The notes under the pieces were generated by a model. The model saw nothing but the letters and a program-made list of their open reading frames with translations, had not been told where the DNA came from and made no database searches. 64,000 nt of DNA. Origin: Phaeodactylibacter sp. (GTDB taxonomy: Bacteria; Bacteroidota; Bacteroidia; Chitinophagales; Saprospiraceae). The stretch is taken from positions 56,342 through 120,341 of the forward strand of contig NZ_JALEGS010000040.1 of assembly GCF_022763345.1 (NCBI RefSeq), read 5' to 3'. Positions 26,645 through 34,602 of this stretch are shown here, piece after piece; the stretch's first letter is position 1; each line of letters starts with the position of its first letter. The position numbers and the translations under genes were made by a program.

Positions 26645-27795
26645 AGCACGGGGATTTTCAGGTTAATGGTATAGTAAGGCGCAGACTTGTCCACCTCCAG
26701 CAGGTACCGCCCGCCGTAAACCAGTTCCAGGTTTTCCAGGGCTGCGGAAAGCCCGATGCCACTCTTGGCTTTTTGGCCTTCTACGGTGCCTTCATTGCGG
26801 GCGTGAGGCTTGAAGGTATTGCGGATACAGGCTTCCAACCACCCTTCCTTGATTTCAAAGTGGATTTGTATGAGCTTTTCGCCTGCTCCACGGCTGTTGT
26901 AGTGCTTAAAGCAATTTTCTACAAAGAGCAGCAAAATCATTGGGGCAATCCGGGCGTTATCGGGCACCTGCCCTTCTTCCCGGTAGTCCAGCAGAGTGTG
27001 GGCGCCCAGTTGAAGCCGCTGTAGCTCGACGTAACTTCGAATAAAACGGAGTTCATCCTGAAGGGGCACCAGGCGCTCATTGGTCTGATAGACCAGGTGC
27101 CTCAGCAAGCGCGACAATTCGCCGATCAGGTCGGGTAAGCCCTCTGATTTTCGCCGGGCAAGAATCTGAAGGTTAGCCAGGGTATTAAACAAAAAATGGG
27201 GCCGGATTTGCCGTTTGATGAAGTTCAACTGCTGCTCGGCTTCCCGGCGGCGGCGGATGATGTCCAGGCGCTCTTTCCGTTCCAGTTCCCGGCTGCGCTC
27301 AATGGCTTCTTTGGTATAGGAAATTCCTGTGGTGCAAAGGATGAAGACCAGAATAGCGATGACCAGTTCGTACCACTGCTGTTCGATGATGTCGAAGGCA
27401 GCGTGCATGACCGGAGCGTAGATAAAGGAGAAGACCACGGCGGTGATAAGGCTCAGCAACAAAAAAAGATAGAAAGAACCATTTTTCACCCACTTCCGGT
27501 CGTTGATGCCTCGGGTCAGAAAATCCTGCAGCCGCCCCTGATACACAAAAAACAGATTAAAATAAACCGGCACCCCCATCATGAGCGTGTAACCGAGGGC
27601 TTCGCGGAATACTTTCCAGAAGGCTTCCCGCTGATAGCCGAAGGTGTCCAGCAGTTCTGCTTTGCCCTGATACCAGGCGTGCACAGCAAAAAAGCAAAAA
27701 ACCACGATCAGCACCACTGCCCCGAATACCAGGTGCTGCACCAGGTCTCTGCGCAATGCTTCATAAAGCCGGTCTTGGGCATGCGTGATTTTCAT
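26641..27795 (-). CDS. LytS-type sensor histidine kinase
   Basis: 384 residues. Four transmembrane helices occupy about residues 20-165 with only short periplasmic loops, so the cue is probably sensed in the membrane. A coiled coil (EAIERSRELERKERLDIIRRRREAEQQ) leads into the His_kinase domain with the acceptor in FIKRQIRPHFLFNTLANLQI. The HATPase part has PMILLLFVENCFKHY and a late GIGLSAALENLELVYGG. It pairs with the LytTR regulator downstream. No signal-specific input domain is recognisable. Confidence 0.93.
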   Translation of the reverse strand: MKITHAQDRLYEALRRDLVQHLVFGAVVLIVVFCFFAVHAWYQGKAELLDTFGYQREAFWKVFREALGYTLMMGVPVYFNLFFVYQGRLQDFLTRGINDRKWVKNGSFYLFLLLSLITAVVFSFIYAPVMHAAFDIIEQQWYELVIAILVFILCTTGISYTKEAIERSRELERKERLDIIRRRREAEQQLNFIKRQIRPHFLFNTLANLQILARRKSEGLPDLIGELSRLLRHLVYQTNERLVPLQDELRFIRSYVELQRLQLGAHTLLDYREEGQVPDNARIAPMILLLFVENCFKHYNSRGAGEKLIQIHFEIKEGWLEACIRNTFKPHARNEGTVEGQKAKSGIGLSAALENLELVYGGRYLLEVDKSAPYYTINLKIPVL

Positions 27796-27933
27796 TATTC
27801 CAGTCTCTGCTACAAAAACAAGGCTATCTGCTACAATTATTTGAATTCAGTGTCCGTAAGTGGCAAATTAGTAATTGTAAGTGATAATGATAAACCTGAA
27901 TAGGTTATAAAAATACAGATTTGCATTCCCGAC

Positions 27934-27979
27934 AATCCGCCAGCGTGGCTAGACACCCACTGGCGGATTTGTTTTTTAA
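27934..27979 (+). terminator. Terminator-like hairpin on the plus strand with no sense gene upstream
   Basis: A 10-bp stem (AATCCGCCAG at 27934-27943 with CTGGCGGATT at 27960-27969) is followed by TGTTTTTTAAT on the plus strand. Both flanking genes are on the minus strand, where no T-run follows the stem. It may end a small plus-strand RNA or simply serve as a hairpin at the esterase 3' end. Confidence 0.45.
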
Positions 27980-28636
27980 TCAGGGCCGGATTTGCTCAAA
28001 CAGGTCCCGCAGCGCCTCCCGTTCTACCGTATGTTTTCCCTCAAAAGTATGCACCTGATACTCCATAGGCAATTGCGCGGCAAGTGCTTGTTGCGTGGCT
28101 ACGCGTTCCGGCGTGATAAAGGGATCTTCTGTACCGTGTACAAAATGCAAAGGCTTACCTTGAAGATAACTCCGGACAGGCGTATAGTCAATATCCTTAG
28201 GAATGCTTCCTGCCCAAAGGACGAGATGAGAAAAGGCAGGCTTTTCACGGGCCATCCACCGGAGCTGTGTGGCGCAGCCCTGAGAGAAGCCTAGCAGTAT
28301 AATCTGGGCATTGGCTGGCAAATCAGCTGTGAAGTGTCCGTGCAATTGGGTTAGATAAGCCGAAAAATCCGCAATTTCAGCCAACCGGTCCTCCTTAGTC
28401 ATCCAGCTCGATACCACGTTGCCGGAAAGTCCGCCCCAGTAAAAACGAGAAAGCCCTTCCGGAGCCACCACCACCGTGTCCGGGCGAGCAATAACATCAA
28501 ATTTCTTAATAAAATGCTTAGCCAACTGCCCATAACCGTGGCAGGCAATAACCAGGCAGTTGGTCTGCGCTGTACAATGGCCAAGCGTAAAATAGCGGGC
28601 AGTGCGTTGAACGCTGAGGTGGTGTTCTTCAATCAA
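27980..28636 (-). CDS. Phospholipase/carboxylesterase-family alpha/beta hydrolase
   Basis: 218 residues, a normal length for the small serine esterases of this family. The nucleophile elbow is GFSQG (in IILLGFSQGCATQ); the acid lies near HGTEDPFITPE and the His in EGKHTVER. No signal peptide, so probably cytosolic; it hydrolyses short esters or acyl groups but the substrate cannot be predicted. The start is a TTG at 28636, because no ATG precedes the conserved N-terminus. It begins 8 bases after the stop of the upstream secreted-protein gene, so the pair likely form an operon. Confidence 0.8.
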   Translation of the reverse strand: MIEEHHLSVQRTARYFTLGHCTAQTNCLVIACHGYGQLAKHFIKKFDVIARPDTVVVAPEGLSRFYWGGLSGNVVSSWMTKEDRLAEIADFSAYLTQLHGHFTADLPANAQIILLGFSQGCATQLRWMAREKPAFSHLVLWAGSIPKDIDYTPVRSYLQGKPLHFVHGTEDPFITPERVATQQALAAQLPMEYQVHTFEGKHTVEREALRDLFEQIRP

Positions 28637-28644
28637 AGCAGCAG

Positions 28645-29547
28645 TTATTGGTTTCCGCGCCCAAAGATATCTTTTTTGCGATTGTCCAGAATAGGTGACG
28701 GGCGAGGCGCTTCTTCAGAGACTTGATCGAAGACTTTCTCCACATGTACCCATTTGCCATCTTTTTCAAGCTTATAGGCTTCGTAGCTGCCATCGGGGTA
28801 GTAGGTTAGCCCTTCACCGTGAGGCCCGTTTTGACCAATCAGGTGGTCAAACATGATCATCTCCAGTACATCATCGTAATTGAGGCGGGTGCTGACTTCT
28901 GCGGAATACTCCCGCACCACGCGGTGCTTGACTTTTCCCGGGCCATGTTGGAAAACCGGCGCCCCAAATTTGGGCTCCCCATCCTTAAAAACGAGCACAT
29001 CCACGAGCTTCCGCTTCCGGAACAGCTCATACCCATCGTACCCAAAAAGCAGGTAATGGCGGTCCCGTTTTTTGCCCGCCTGCTTGATGTTGTAGTAAAC
29101 CGCACCGTACCAGTAATCGGGGCTCATGACCTCATACTCCGGCATGCGCACCGCTGCCGAATGGTCTTCCAACGGGTAAACACGGCCTGAACGCTGCTGC
29201 AAAAAACCACCGTAACGGTAATCGTTTTCACTCACGTACAATTGCCAGGTGAATATCCGGAACGTGCTGTCCTGAGGATACTGAATGGAAATACCCTGTA
29301 ATCCGGAAAAGGGATATTGGAAGGCATTGTCAGTGGAAAGCGCCTCCTTCAGCAGAGCTTTAATTTCTGTGTCTGCCTTCAAACGGTGCTCGGCAAGGGA
29401 GTCTCTCAGAATCGTTTTGGCAAGCCCGGAAAGGGAATCCTCTACCCTTTCAAAGTAGGTGAAATCTTTGGGAGCCTGAGCCGCTGCCGGGACGGCAGAA
29501 ATCGTAAGGAAAGCGCAAACAAAAGACTGGATTAGCCTGGAAATCAT
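28645..29547 (-). CDS. Secreted protein of unknown function, conserved type
   Basis: 300 residues with a signal peptide (MISRLIQSFVCAFLTISAVPAAAQA). The mature protein starts with a charged helix (EDSLSGLAKTILRDSLAEHR) and continues with a beta-rich part containing FRIFTWQLYVSENDYRYGGFLQ, WYGAVYYNIKQ and HYLLFGYDGYELFRKRK, a layout I associate with unnamed Bacteroidota periplasmic proteins. No catalytic motif or sorting domain is seen. It is probably co-transcribed with the esterase that follows 8 bases later. Confidence 0.6.
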   Translation of the reverse strand: MISRLIQSFVCAFLTISAVPAAAQAPKDFTYFERVEDSLSGLAKTILRDSLAEHRLKADTEIKALLKEALSTDNAFQYPFSGLQGISIQYPQDSTFRIFTWQLYVSENDYRYGGFLQQRSGRVYPLEDHSAAVRMPEYEVMSPDYWYGAVYYNIKQAGKKRDRHYLLFGYDGYELFRKRKLVDVLVFKDGEPKFGAPVFQHGPGKVKHRVVREYSAEVSTRLNYDDVLEMIMFDHLIGQNGPHGEGLTYYPDGSYEAYKLEKDGKWVHVEKVFDQVSEEAPRPSPILDNRKKDIFGRGNQ

Positions 29548-29643
29548 ACTGTCGTTTTTGGACTAACCGAATAACGTTCAGTTGGCTTCCTATATTTTGA
29601 GCAACTGAAAATCCTTCCTGCGGGAATGGCTACAGGCTAATGA

Positions 29644-30744
29644 TTACCGGTAGCGTTTGCCTTTATTGTTTTTGTAATCTTGAAATATGAACTCCCCCAG
29701 CCCCTGCAGGCTGCTGTAGAAGGCTTTGCCATTATTCGCCTGAGTGAATTGCTCTACAAAATTTTGAAGGTAAGGGTCGCGGGCAATCATAAAGGTCGTG
29801 ATAGGGATATCAATTTTCCGGCAGCGCTGGGCCAGATTGAGCGTACGGTTGACAATGGTACGGTCAAGCCCGAAACTGTTTTTATAGTACCGCTTACCTT
29901 TCTTGATGCAGGTCGGCTTGCCATCCGTAATCATAAAGATTTGCTTGTTTGGATTCTTGCGGCGGCGCAGGATGTCCATGGCCAATTCTAAACCAGCAAC
30001 CGTATTGGTGTGGTAGGGGCCGACTTCCAGGTAAGGCAAATCTTTGATTTCAATGCGCCAGGCATCATTGCCAAACACAATGACATCAAGGGTGTCTTTG
30101 GGGTAGCGGGTCGTGATCAGTTCAGAAAGTGCCATGGCTACTTTCTTGGCAGGTGTAATCCGGTCCTCCCCATACAAAATCATGGAGTGGGAAATATCGA
30201 TCATCAGGACCGTGCTCATCTGGCTCTGATAGAAGGTCTCCTTCACTTCCAGATCATCATGGGTCAGCTTAAAGTCATCGATGCCGTGATTGATTTGTGC
30301 ATTGCGCAGGCTTTCCGAGACCGCCAGCTGATCCAAAGGGTCGCCAAATTGGAAGGGACGGAGATCAGAAGTCGTTTCATTTCCCCCGCCACCAAAATTG
30401 GTGTTATGGCTGCCACGCTTTGATTTTTTGAGTTTGCCGAAGATATCCTCCAGCGCCTTTTGGCGTAGGGCAATTTCCATTTTAGCGGAAGGCACGAAAT
30501 TGGCGTTGTCCCGGTCCTGCTGCTGAATATAGCCTTTGTCAATCAAGTCTTGTATGAAATCCGCCATACCATACTCCTCATCGGTCAGGTCATACTGCTT
30601 ATCCAGTTCGGTGAGCCAGGAAAGCGCCTCGCTAACATCGCCCGAGGTGTGCACCAGCAACTCCTGAAACAATTTAAGCAGCTTCTCGAAAGAAGCGCCA
30701 TCCTCCTGTCCGGGAACATATTCTGAGAATTTCCAACCGATCAT
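29644..30744 (-). CDS. VWA-domain protein (CoxE/YehP-like)
   Basis: 366 residues from the ATG at 30744; the frame extends to 30789 but the added residues are basic and not conserved-looking. The N-terminal half is helical (SFEKLLKLFQELL, FIQDLIDKGYIQQQD) and the C-terminal half is a von Willebrand A domain with the MIDAS motif MLIDISHSM (DxSxS, about 200), the conserved Thr/Asp in FMITDGKPT and a C-terminal YDIPITTF-like strand. Such proteins usually work with a MoxR-type AAA ATPase as metal-dependent scaffolds; none is adjacent here. Confidence 0.78.
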   Translation of the reverse strand: MIGWKFSEYVPGQEDGASFEKLLKLFQELLVHTSGDVSEALSWLTELDKQYDLTDEEYGMADFIQDLIDKGYIQQQDRDNANFVPSAKMEIALRQKALEDIFGKLKKSKRGSHNTNFGGGGNETTSDLRPFQFGDPLDQLAVSESLRNAQINHGIDDFKLTHDDLEVKETFYQSQMSTVLMIDISHSMILYGEDRITPAKKVAMALSELITTRYPKDTLDVIVFGNDAWRIEIKDLPYLEVGPYHTNTVAGLELAMDILRRRKNPNKQIFMITDGKPTCIKKGKRYYKNSFGLDRTIVNRTLNLAQRCRKIDIPITTFMIARDPYLQNFVEQFTQANNGKAFYSSLQGLGEFIFQDYKNNKGKRYR

Positions 30745-30853
30745 AAGTCTGTTTTTTTGGTAAGGCCTCCTTTGCGGACCTATAGACATGAAATGACAGT
30801 CGCCCTGAAAAAGTTCAGAGCGACCAGGTCTTATGCTTTATATGGAAGACTGT

Positions 30854-31408
30854 TTAGGCAGGTGTGTCATTCTCCACCTCACAGCATTTTACCAGCCCCA
30901 GGTAGTCCACACGGTCCGATGCCAATTTGTGGATGAAGCTGTTCTTGATTTCTCCATCCTGAATCACAAAGGCACCGGGCATTTGAAAACCATCGCCTAA
31001 CTGAGGGCCAATGCCATGTCCGGCTACCACACCCGCAGAAAAGCCCCGTATCCAGGATTGCAAACCGAAAAGTTGGGTGAAATTACCTTTGACCAGGCCG
31101 AATTCCGTGTAGTATTTGCACTCCGGATCACTGATGTGCTGCACGCCTTCCAATCCGTAGCGGTTGAAGTACCGCTCGGCGATTTCATTGTCGGTCATAT
31201 GAACGAAAACCAGTTCTGAGCCAGACGCTTCTATAGCCTCCCGCTCCTCGGAAATATCAGCGAGCGCTTCCCGGCAAAAGGTACAGCCAAAATGCCGCAG
31301 AAAAACCAGCAAGACCGGCCTGATTTCAGATAATGCCATGAGGCTGGCACCTTCATTGGTCACCATTTCCTGCAAAAGCTCATTTTCAACTAAACGGTTG
31401 GTTTCCAT
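30854..31408 (-). CDS. Peroxiredoxin-like redox protein (PRXL2/AhpC-TSA_2 type)
   Basis: 184 residues with a thioredoxin fold. The active site is FLRHFGCTFCREAL, a CxxC at the end of the first beta strand, as in the PRXL2/SelL-like AhpC/TSA_2 group rather than in classical peroxiredoxins (TxxC). The later cis-Pro region is MPGAFVIQDGEI. A C-terminal CC pair lies near the end (VKCCEVEND). It probably reduces disulfides or peroxides in the cytosol. It is the first minus-strand gene downstream of mdh, but a terminator separates the two. Confidence 0.78.
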   Translation of the reverse strand: METNRLVENELLQEMVTNEGASLMALSEIRPVLLVFLRHFGCTFCREALADISEEREAIEASGSELVFVHMTDNEIAERYFNRYGLEGVQHISDPECKYYTEFGLVKGNFTQLFGLQSWIRGFSAGVVAGHGIGPQLGDGFQMPGAFVIQDGEIKNSFIHKLASDRVDYLGLVKCCEVENDTPA

Positions 31409-31582
31409 ACAATTTTCAATTTTCAGTAATCTTCAACACCAGTGGCTAAACATTGTTCTTGCCCTAATCAAAGAAAGTATTTCAGGGTATCTGCTTTCTT
31501 CTGTCTGCGCTGATAAATATCGGATAAAAAACACAACTCCAAAAATGGAATTTGTCTGAAAAAAGCAACAATCCACCTGCCA

Positions 31583-31621
31583 AAAAGAGTAGGGCTCCCG
31601 CAACAATACGGAAGCCCTACT
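31583..31621 (-). terminator. Rho-independent terminator after mdh
   Basis: AGTAGGGCT (31588-31596) pairs with AGCCCTACT (31613-31621), extended inward by CCG/CGG across one mismatch. On the minus strand the stem is followed by CTTTTTGG. It ends the malate dehydrogenase message. Confidence 0.8.
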
Positions 31622-31645
31622 CACGAAGCATGTCTAGCAGGACAA

Positions 31646-32578
31646 TTAGATGTCCATCTTCTCAAATACGTCCATTACGGAGCGAACATGCTGGGCGGAT
31701 TCAGTCAGCAGTGCTTTTTCATCATCGTTGAGCTGTAGCTCGATGATTTGCTCAATGCCATTTTTGCCCAGCTTCACCGGCGCGCCTAGGAACATATCAT
31801 TAATGCCGTACTGCCCGTCGAGGCGCACGCAGCAAGGGAAAATGCGCTGTTCGTCGCGTACGATGGATTCCACCATTTGAGCAGCGGCCGCCCCCGGCGC
31901 ATACCAGGCAGAGGTGCCCATCAGCTTGACCAGTTCGCCCCCACCTACTTTGGTGCGCTCCACAATGGCATCTAGTTTATCTTTATCAATGAGTTCCAGC
32001 ACCGGGATACCCGCTACGGTGGTGTACCGGGGCAGTGGTACCATCGTATCGCCGTGGCCGCCCATGAGCACTGCCTGAATATCCTTGGGAGACACATTCA
32101 GCTCTGTGGCCAGGAAAGCCCGGTAGCGGGCCGTATCAAGAATGCCCGCCATACCGAATACGCGGGAAGCATCAAGGCCGGAAGCTTTGTAGGCGGCGTA
32201 GGTCATGACGTCCAGTGGGTTGGAAACCACGATGATAATAGGATTCTTCGAGTGCTCCATGATAGAGCTGGAAACCATATTAACGATTTTGGCGTTGGTA
32301 GCGATCAAATCATCGCGGCTCATGCCAGGCTTACGTGGGATACCGGCAGTGATCACTACAATATCCGAATCAGCGGTCGCTGCATAATCTTCTGTTCCGA
32401 CCAGCCGGGTGCTGTAGTAATCGATTGGAGCCTGCTGCCAGCTGTCCAGCGCTTTTCCTCTCGCCATGTCACCTTTAATGTCCAGGAGGACGACTTCGTT
32501 AACCAGGTCCTTATGGGCCAAAACATTAGCACAGGTTGCGCCCACATTGCCGGCGCCGACTACGGTTACTTTACTCAT
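31646..32578 (-). CDS. mdh: Malate dehydrogenase (LDH-like, type 3)
   Basis: 310 residues. Oxidises malate to oxaloacetate with NAD in the citric acid cycle. The NAD loop is VVGAGNVGATCAN (about 5-17), the substrate arginines are in ITAGIPRKPGMSRDDL and DTARYRAFLA, and the catalytic His is in VLMGGHGDTMVPL. An LDH-like MDH is usual in Bacteroidota. It is a single-gene unit bounded by a terminator downstream and a 320-base gap upstream. Confidence 0.96.
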   Translation of the reverse strand: MSKVTVVGAGNVGATCANVLAHKDLVNEVVLLDIKGDMARGKALDSWQQAPIDYYSTRLVGTEDYAATADSDIVVITAGIPRKPGMSRDDLIATNAKIVNMVSSSIMEHSKNPIIIVVSNPLDVMTYAAYKASGLDASRVFGMAGILDTARYRAFLATELNVSPKDIQAVLMGGHGDTMVPLPRYTTVAGIPVLELIDKDKLDAIVERTKVGGGELVKLMGTSAWYAPGAAAAQMVESIVRDEQRIFPCCVRLDGQYGINDMFLGAPVKLGKNGIEQIIELQLNDDEKALLTESAQHVRSVMDVFEKMDI

Positions 32579-32899
32579 AATTTTTTATTGGTTTTTGCTA
32601 GTTGACTTATGTGTATCCGCTGCACCTTACTTCAGGATGGGTCAGCGAGGCAAACTTAATTAATAATCTTCAGCTTCCGAAGTAACTTTCGTCATATCAA
32701 CTGCTGTGTTTAATCACTCCTTCAGGGCTCTTACCGGATTTTTGGCATTACATTTTGGCGGATTTGGCACACGGTAGACAAATCATATTTTAAATTTTTG
32801 CTACTTTTGCGGTGCCAAATTTACCTCTGGAAAGGAAAGGAGTAAAACAAATTTCGCCTCCCTTTACCGAGGCCTTCATCAGCAAAATACCTCTTGGAA
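32579..32899. other. Intergenic region between divergent mdh and the first M43 protease
   Basis: Contains no recognisable gene. Two exact -7 matches are present: CAAACTTA at 32651-32658 (TAAGTTTG on the minus strand, for mdh) and TACTTTTG at 32802-32809 on the plus strand (for the protease, about 90 bases before its ATG). Neither has a good -33 TTG at the usual distance, so both assignments are tentative. Confidence 0.4.
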
Positions 32900-34438
32900 A
32901 TGTTTAAAAGGTTCTTCCTTCTGCTTTTTATCGCACTATCAGCCCTGTTTTCCGCACAGGCTCAGGAAACACACTTCCCCTGCGGGCTTGACCACGAAGG
33001 TGCACAACTCCTTACCGAGCGCCTCCTCGAAAACAAAGCTGCTCTGGAAGCAGGCCTGATCACTGAACGCAGTACCAGCTATGTGCCTGTAAAGTTCCAT
33101 CTGGTTGGCCAGGCGGACGGGTCCGGCCGCGTATCGCCTTCCAGAGTCCTAGACCAGCTGTGTGCCCTCAATGAAGACTTCGCATCCGCTGATATTCAAT
33201 TCTACATCAAGGATGGGTTCAATGAAATCTTCAATAATGCGGTGTTTGAAAACCACTCCAACACGCAAAATACGATCATGGAATTTGCGAGGGACAACAA
33301 CGCCATCAATGTTTTTATTCCCGCTAATGCCAATACCGGGGGTGGTGGCATTGGGACTACTTTGGGGTATTATTCTCCCTTCAAAGACTGGTTGGTCATC
33401 CGTAAAAATGACGTAGGTACCTCTGAAATAACTATGACCCACGAGTTTGGCCACTTCTTCAGCCTCCCCCACCCTTTCAATGGCTGGGACTTCGAACCCT
33501 GGGAGGCGGCTACGCATGGCACGACCGTTAACCAAACTACTGCGCCGGATAACTTTACGCCGGTAGAGGTGGCAGACGGGAGCAATTGTGGAAGCGCGGG
33601 CGACTTTATCTGTGATACGCCACCCAACTACAACTTTGGCTTTGGCTGGTCCAACTGCAACTTCACTACGGAAGTGAAGGACCGCAATGGGGATGTGCTT
33701 GACCCGGAGGAACGCCTCTTCATGAGCTACTTCCTCAATTGCCCAAGGGACGAGTACTTCTTCTCCGATGATCAGGTTGCTTTGATGCAGGCAGACCTGG
33801 CCTCTGCTCAACGAGCTTACATCAGAAGCAATCACATCCCGGTGCTGGAAGAAATAACGGAAACTCCCGTACTTACCGGCCCGATTAACAGCGAGATCGT
33901 AGAAGGCTTTAACGCGGTGAACTTGTCCTGGGATCCAGTGCCCGGTGCTCAGGCTTATGTCCTGCAAATTTCACGCCTGCCTACCTTCTCTGCTACGCTT
34001 ACAGTTTATGACGAGGTGGTCTACGGGACCTCAAAAGTAATCAATGGCCTTCTGGAGAATACCAATTATTTCTGGAGGGTGCGCCCCTTTAGTGCTTACC
34101 GGACCTGCACAGAGTTCTCGGATGCCGAAGCCTTTACCACCGGTAGCACGGTAGCAGCAGATGAAATCGAACTGCTTGAGGTGTTCAATGTGGCACCAAA
34201 CCCCGTAAGCGGGCAGGCCAACGTTCAGATCAACCTTAAAGCCAATCAGGCTTTCTCAGCACGGGTTTCCGTGTACAATATGGCAGGCCAGGAAATCGTG
34301 CAGCTGGGCGAGGTGAGGGTGCAACACGGCAGCAATACGATTGAAATGTCCACCCAAAATCTTAGCCCGGGTGTATACCTCGTTGGGCTCAGCAGCCCGC
34401 AGGGCCGTCAGTTTGAGCGGTTGGTCGTCACCCGCTAA
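32900..34438 (+). CDS. T9SS-secreted M43-type zinc metalloprotease, tandem copy 1
   Basis: 512 residues from the ATG at 32900; a TTG two codons earlier is also possible. Signal peptide MFKRFFLLLFIALSALFSAQA. The zinc site is HEFGHFFSLPH (His about 181, metzincin HExxHxxxxxH with a final His), and the Met-turn is LFMSYF. Paired cysteines flank the catalytic domain (NCGSAGDFICDTPPNY, SNCNF). An FN3-like domain follows (VNLSWDPVPGAQAYVLQIS, NYFWRVRPF). The C-terminus is a T9SS sorting domain (FNVAPNPVSGQANVQ to FERLVVTR). Substrate unknown; extracellular protein degradation is likely. Confidence 0.85.
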   Translation: MFKRFFLLLFIALSALFSAQAQETHFPCGLDHEGAQLLTERLLENKAALEAGLITERSTSYVPVKFHLVGQADGSGRVSPSRVLDQLCALNEDFASADIQFYIKDGFNEIFNNAVFENHSNTQNTIMEFARDNNAINVFIPANANTGGGGIGTTLGYYSPFKDWLVIRKNDVGTSEITMTHEFGHFFSLPHPFNGWDFEPWEAATHGTTVNQTTAPDNFTPVEVADGSNCGSAGDFICDTPPNYNFGFGWSNCNFTTEVKDRNGDVLDPEERLFMSYFLNCPRDEYFFSDDQVALMQADLASAQRAYIRSNHIPVLEEITETPVLTGPINSEIVEGFNAVNLSWDPVPGAQAYVLQISRLPTFSATLTVYDEVVYGTSKVINGLLENTNYFWRVRPFSAYRTCTEFSDAEAFTTGSTVAADEIELLEVFNVAPNPVSGQANVQINLKANQAFSARVSVYNMAGQEIVQLGEVRVQHGSNTIEMSTQNLSPGVYLVGLSSPQGRQFERLVVTR

Positions 34439-34495
34439 CCTCCTGCCTTGCTGTCCTTCTTTTTCTGAAAGAGAAACGACAAATTATTTCTTACC

Positions 34496-34535
34496 AATAA
34501 TGCCCAATGAACTACTTGTTTTATTGGGCATTATT
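34496..34535 (+). terminator. Hairpin after M43 copy 1
   Basis: A perfect 13-bp stem (34496-34508 with 34523-34535; loop of 14 bases) follows the stop codon of the first protease gene. The downstream T-tract is poor (TTATTATTGG overlaps the stem), so termination strength is uncertain. Confidence 0.55.
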
Positions 34536-34602
34536 ATTGGGCCGGGCGCGGCAACAATACGATAGCGCCTGTACATTAACTGTTAAATAACAAATCTGCC
34601 AG

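Noticed and set aside
27196..27903. 235-codon open frame on the plus strand
   Set aside because: Antisense to the LytS kinase gene; the translated product is low in structure and His/Gln rich, as expected of a shadow frame.
31433..31624. 63-codon minus-strand frame between mdh and the redox protein gene
   Set aside because: It starts inside the mdh terminator and has no promoter or family similarity.
33149..33967. 272-codon open frame on the minus strand
   Set aside because: Antisense to the first M43 protease, no recognisable family.
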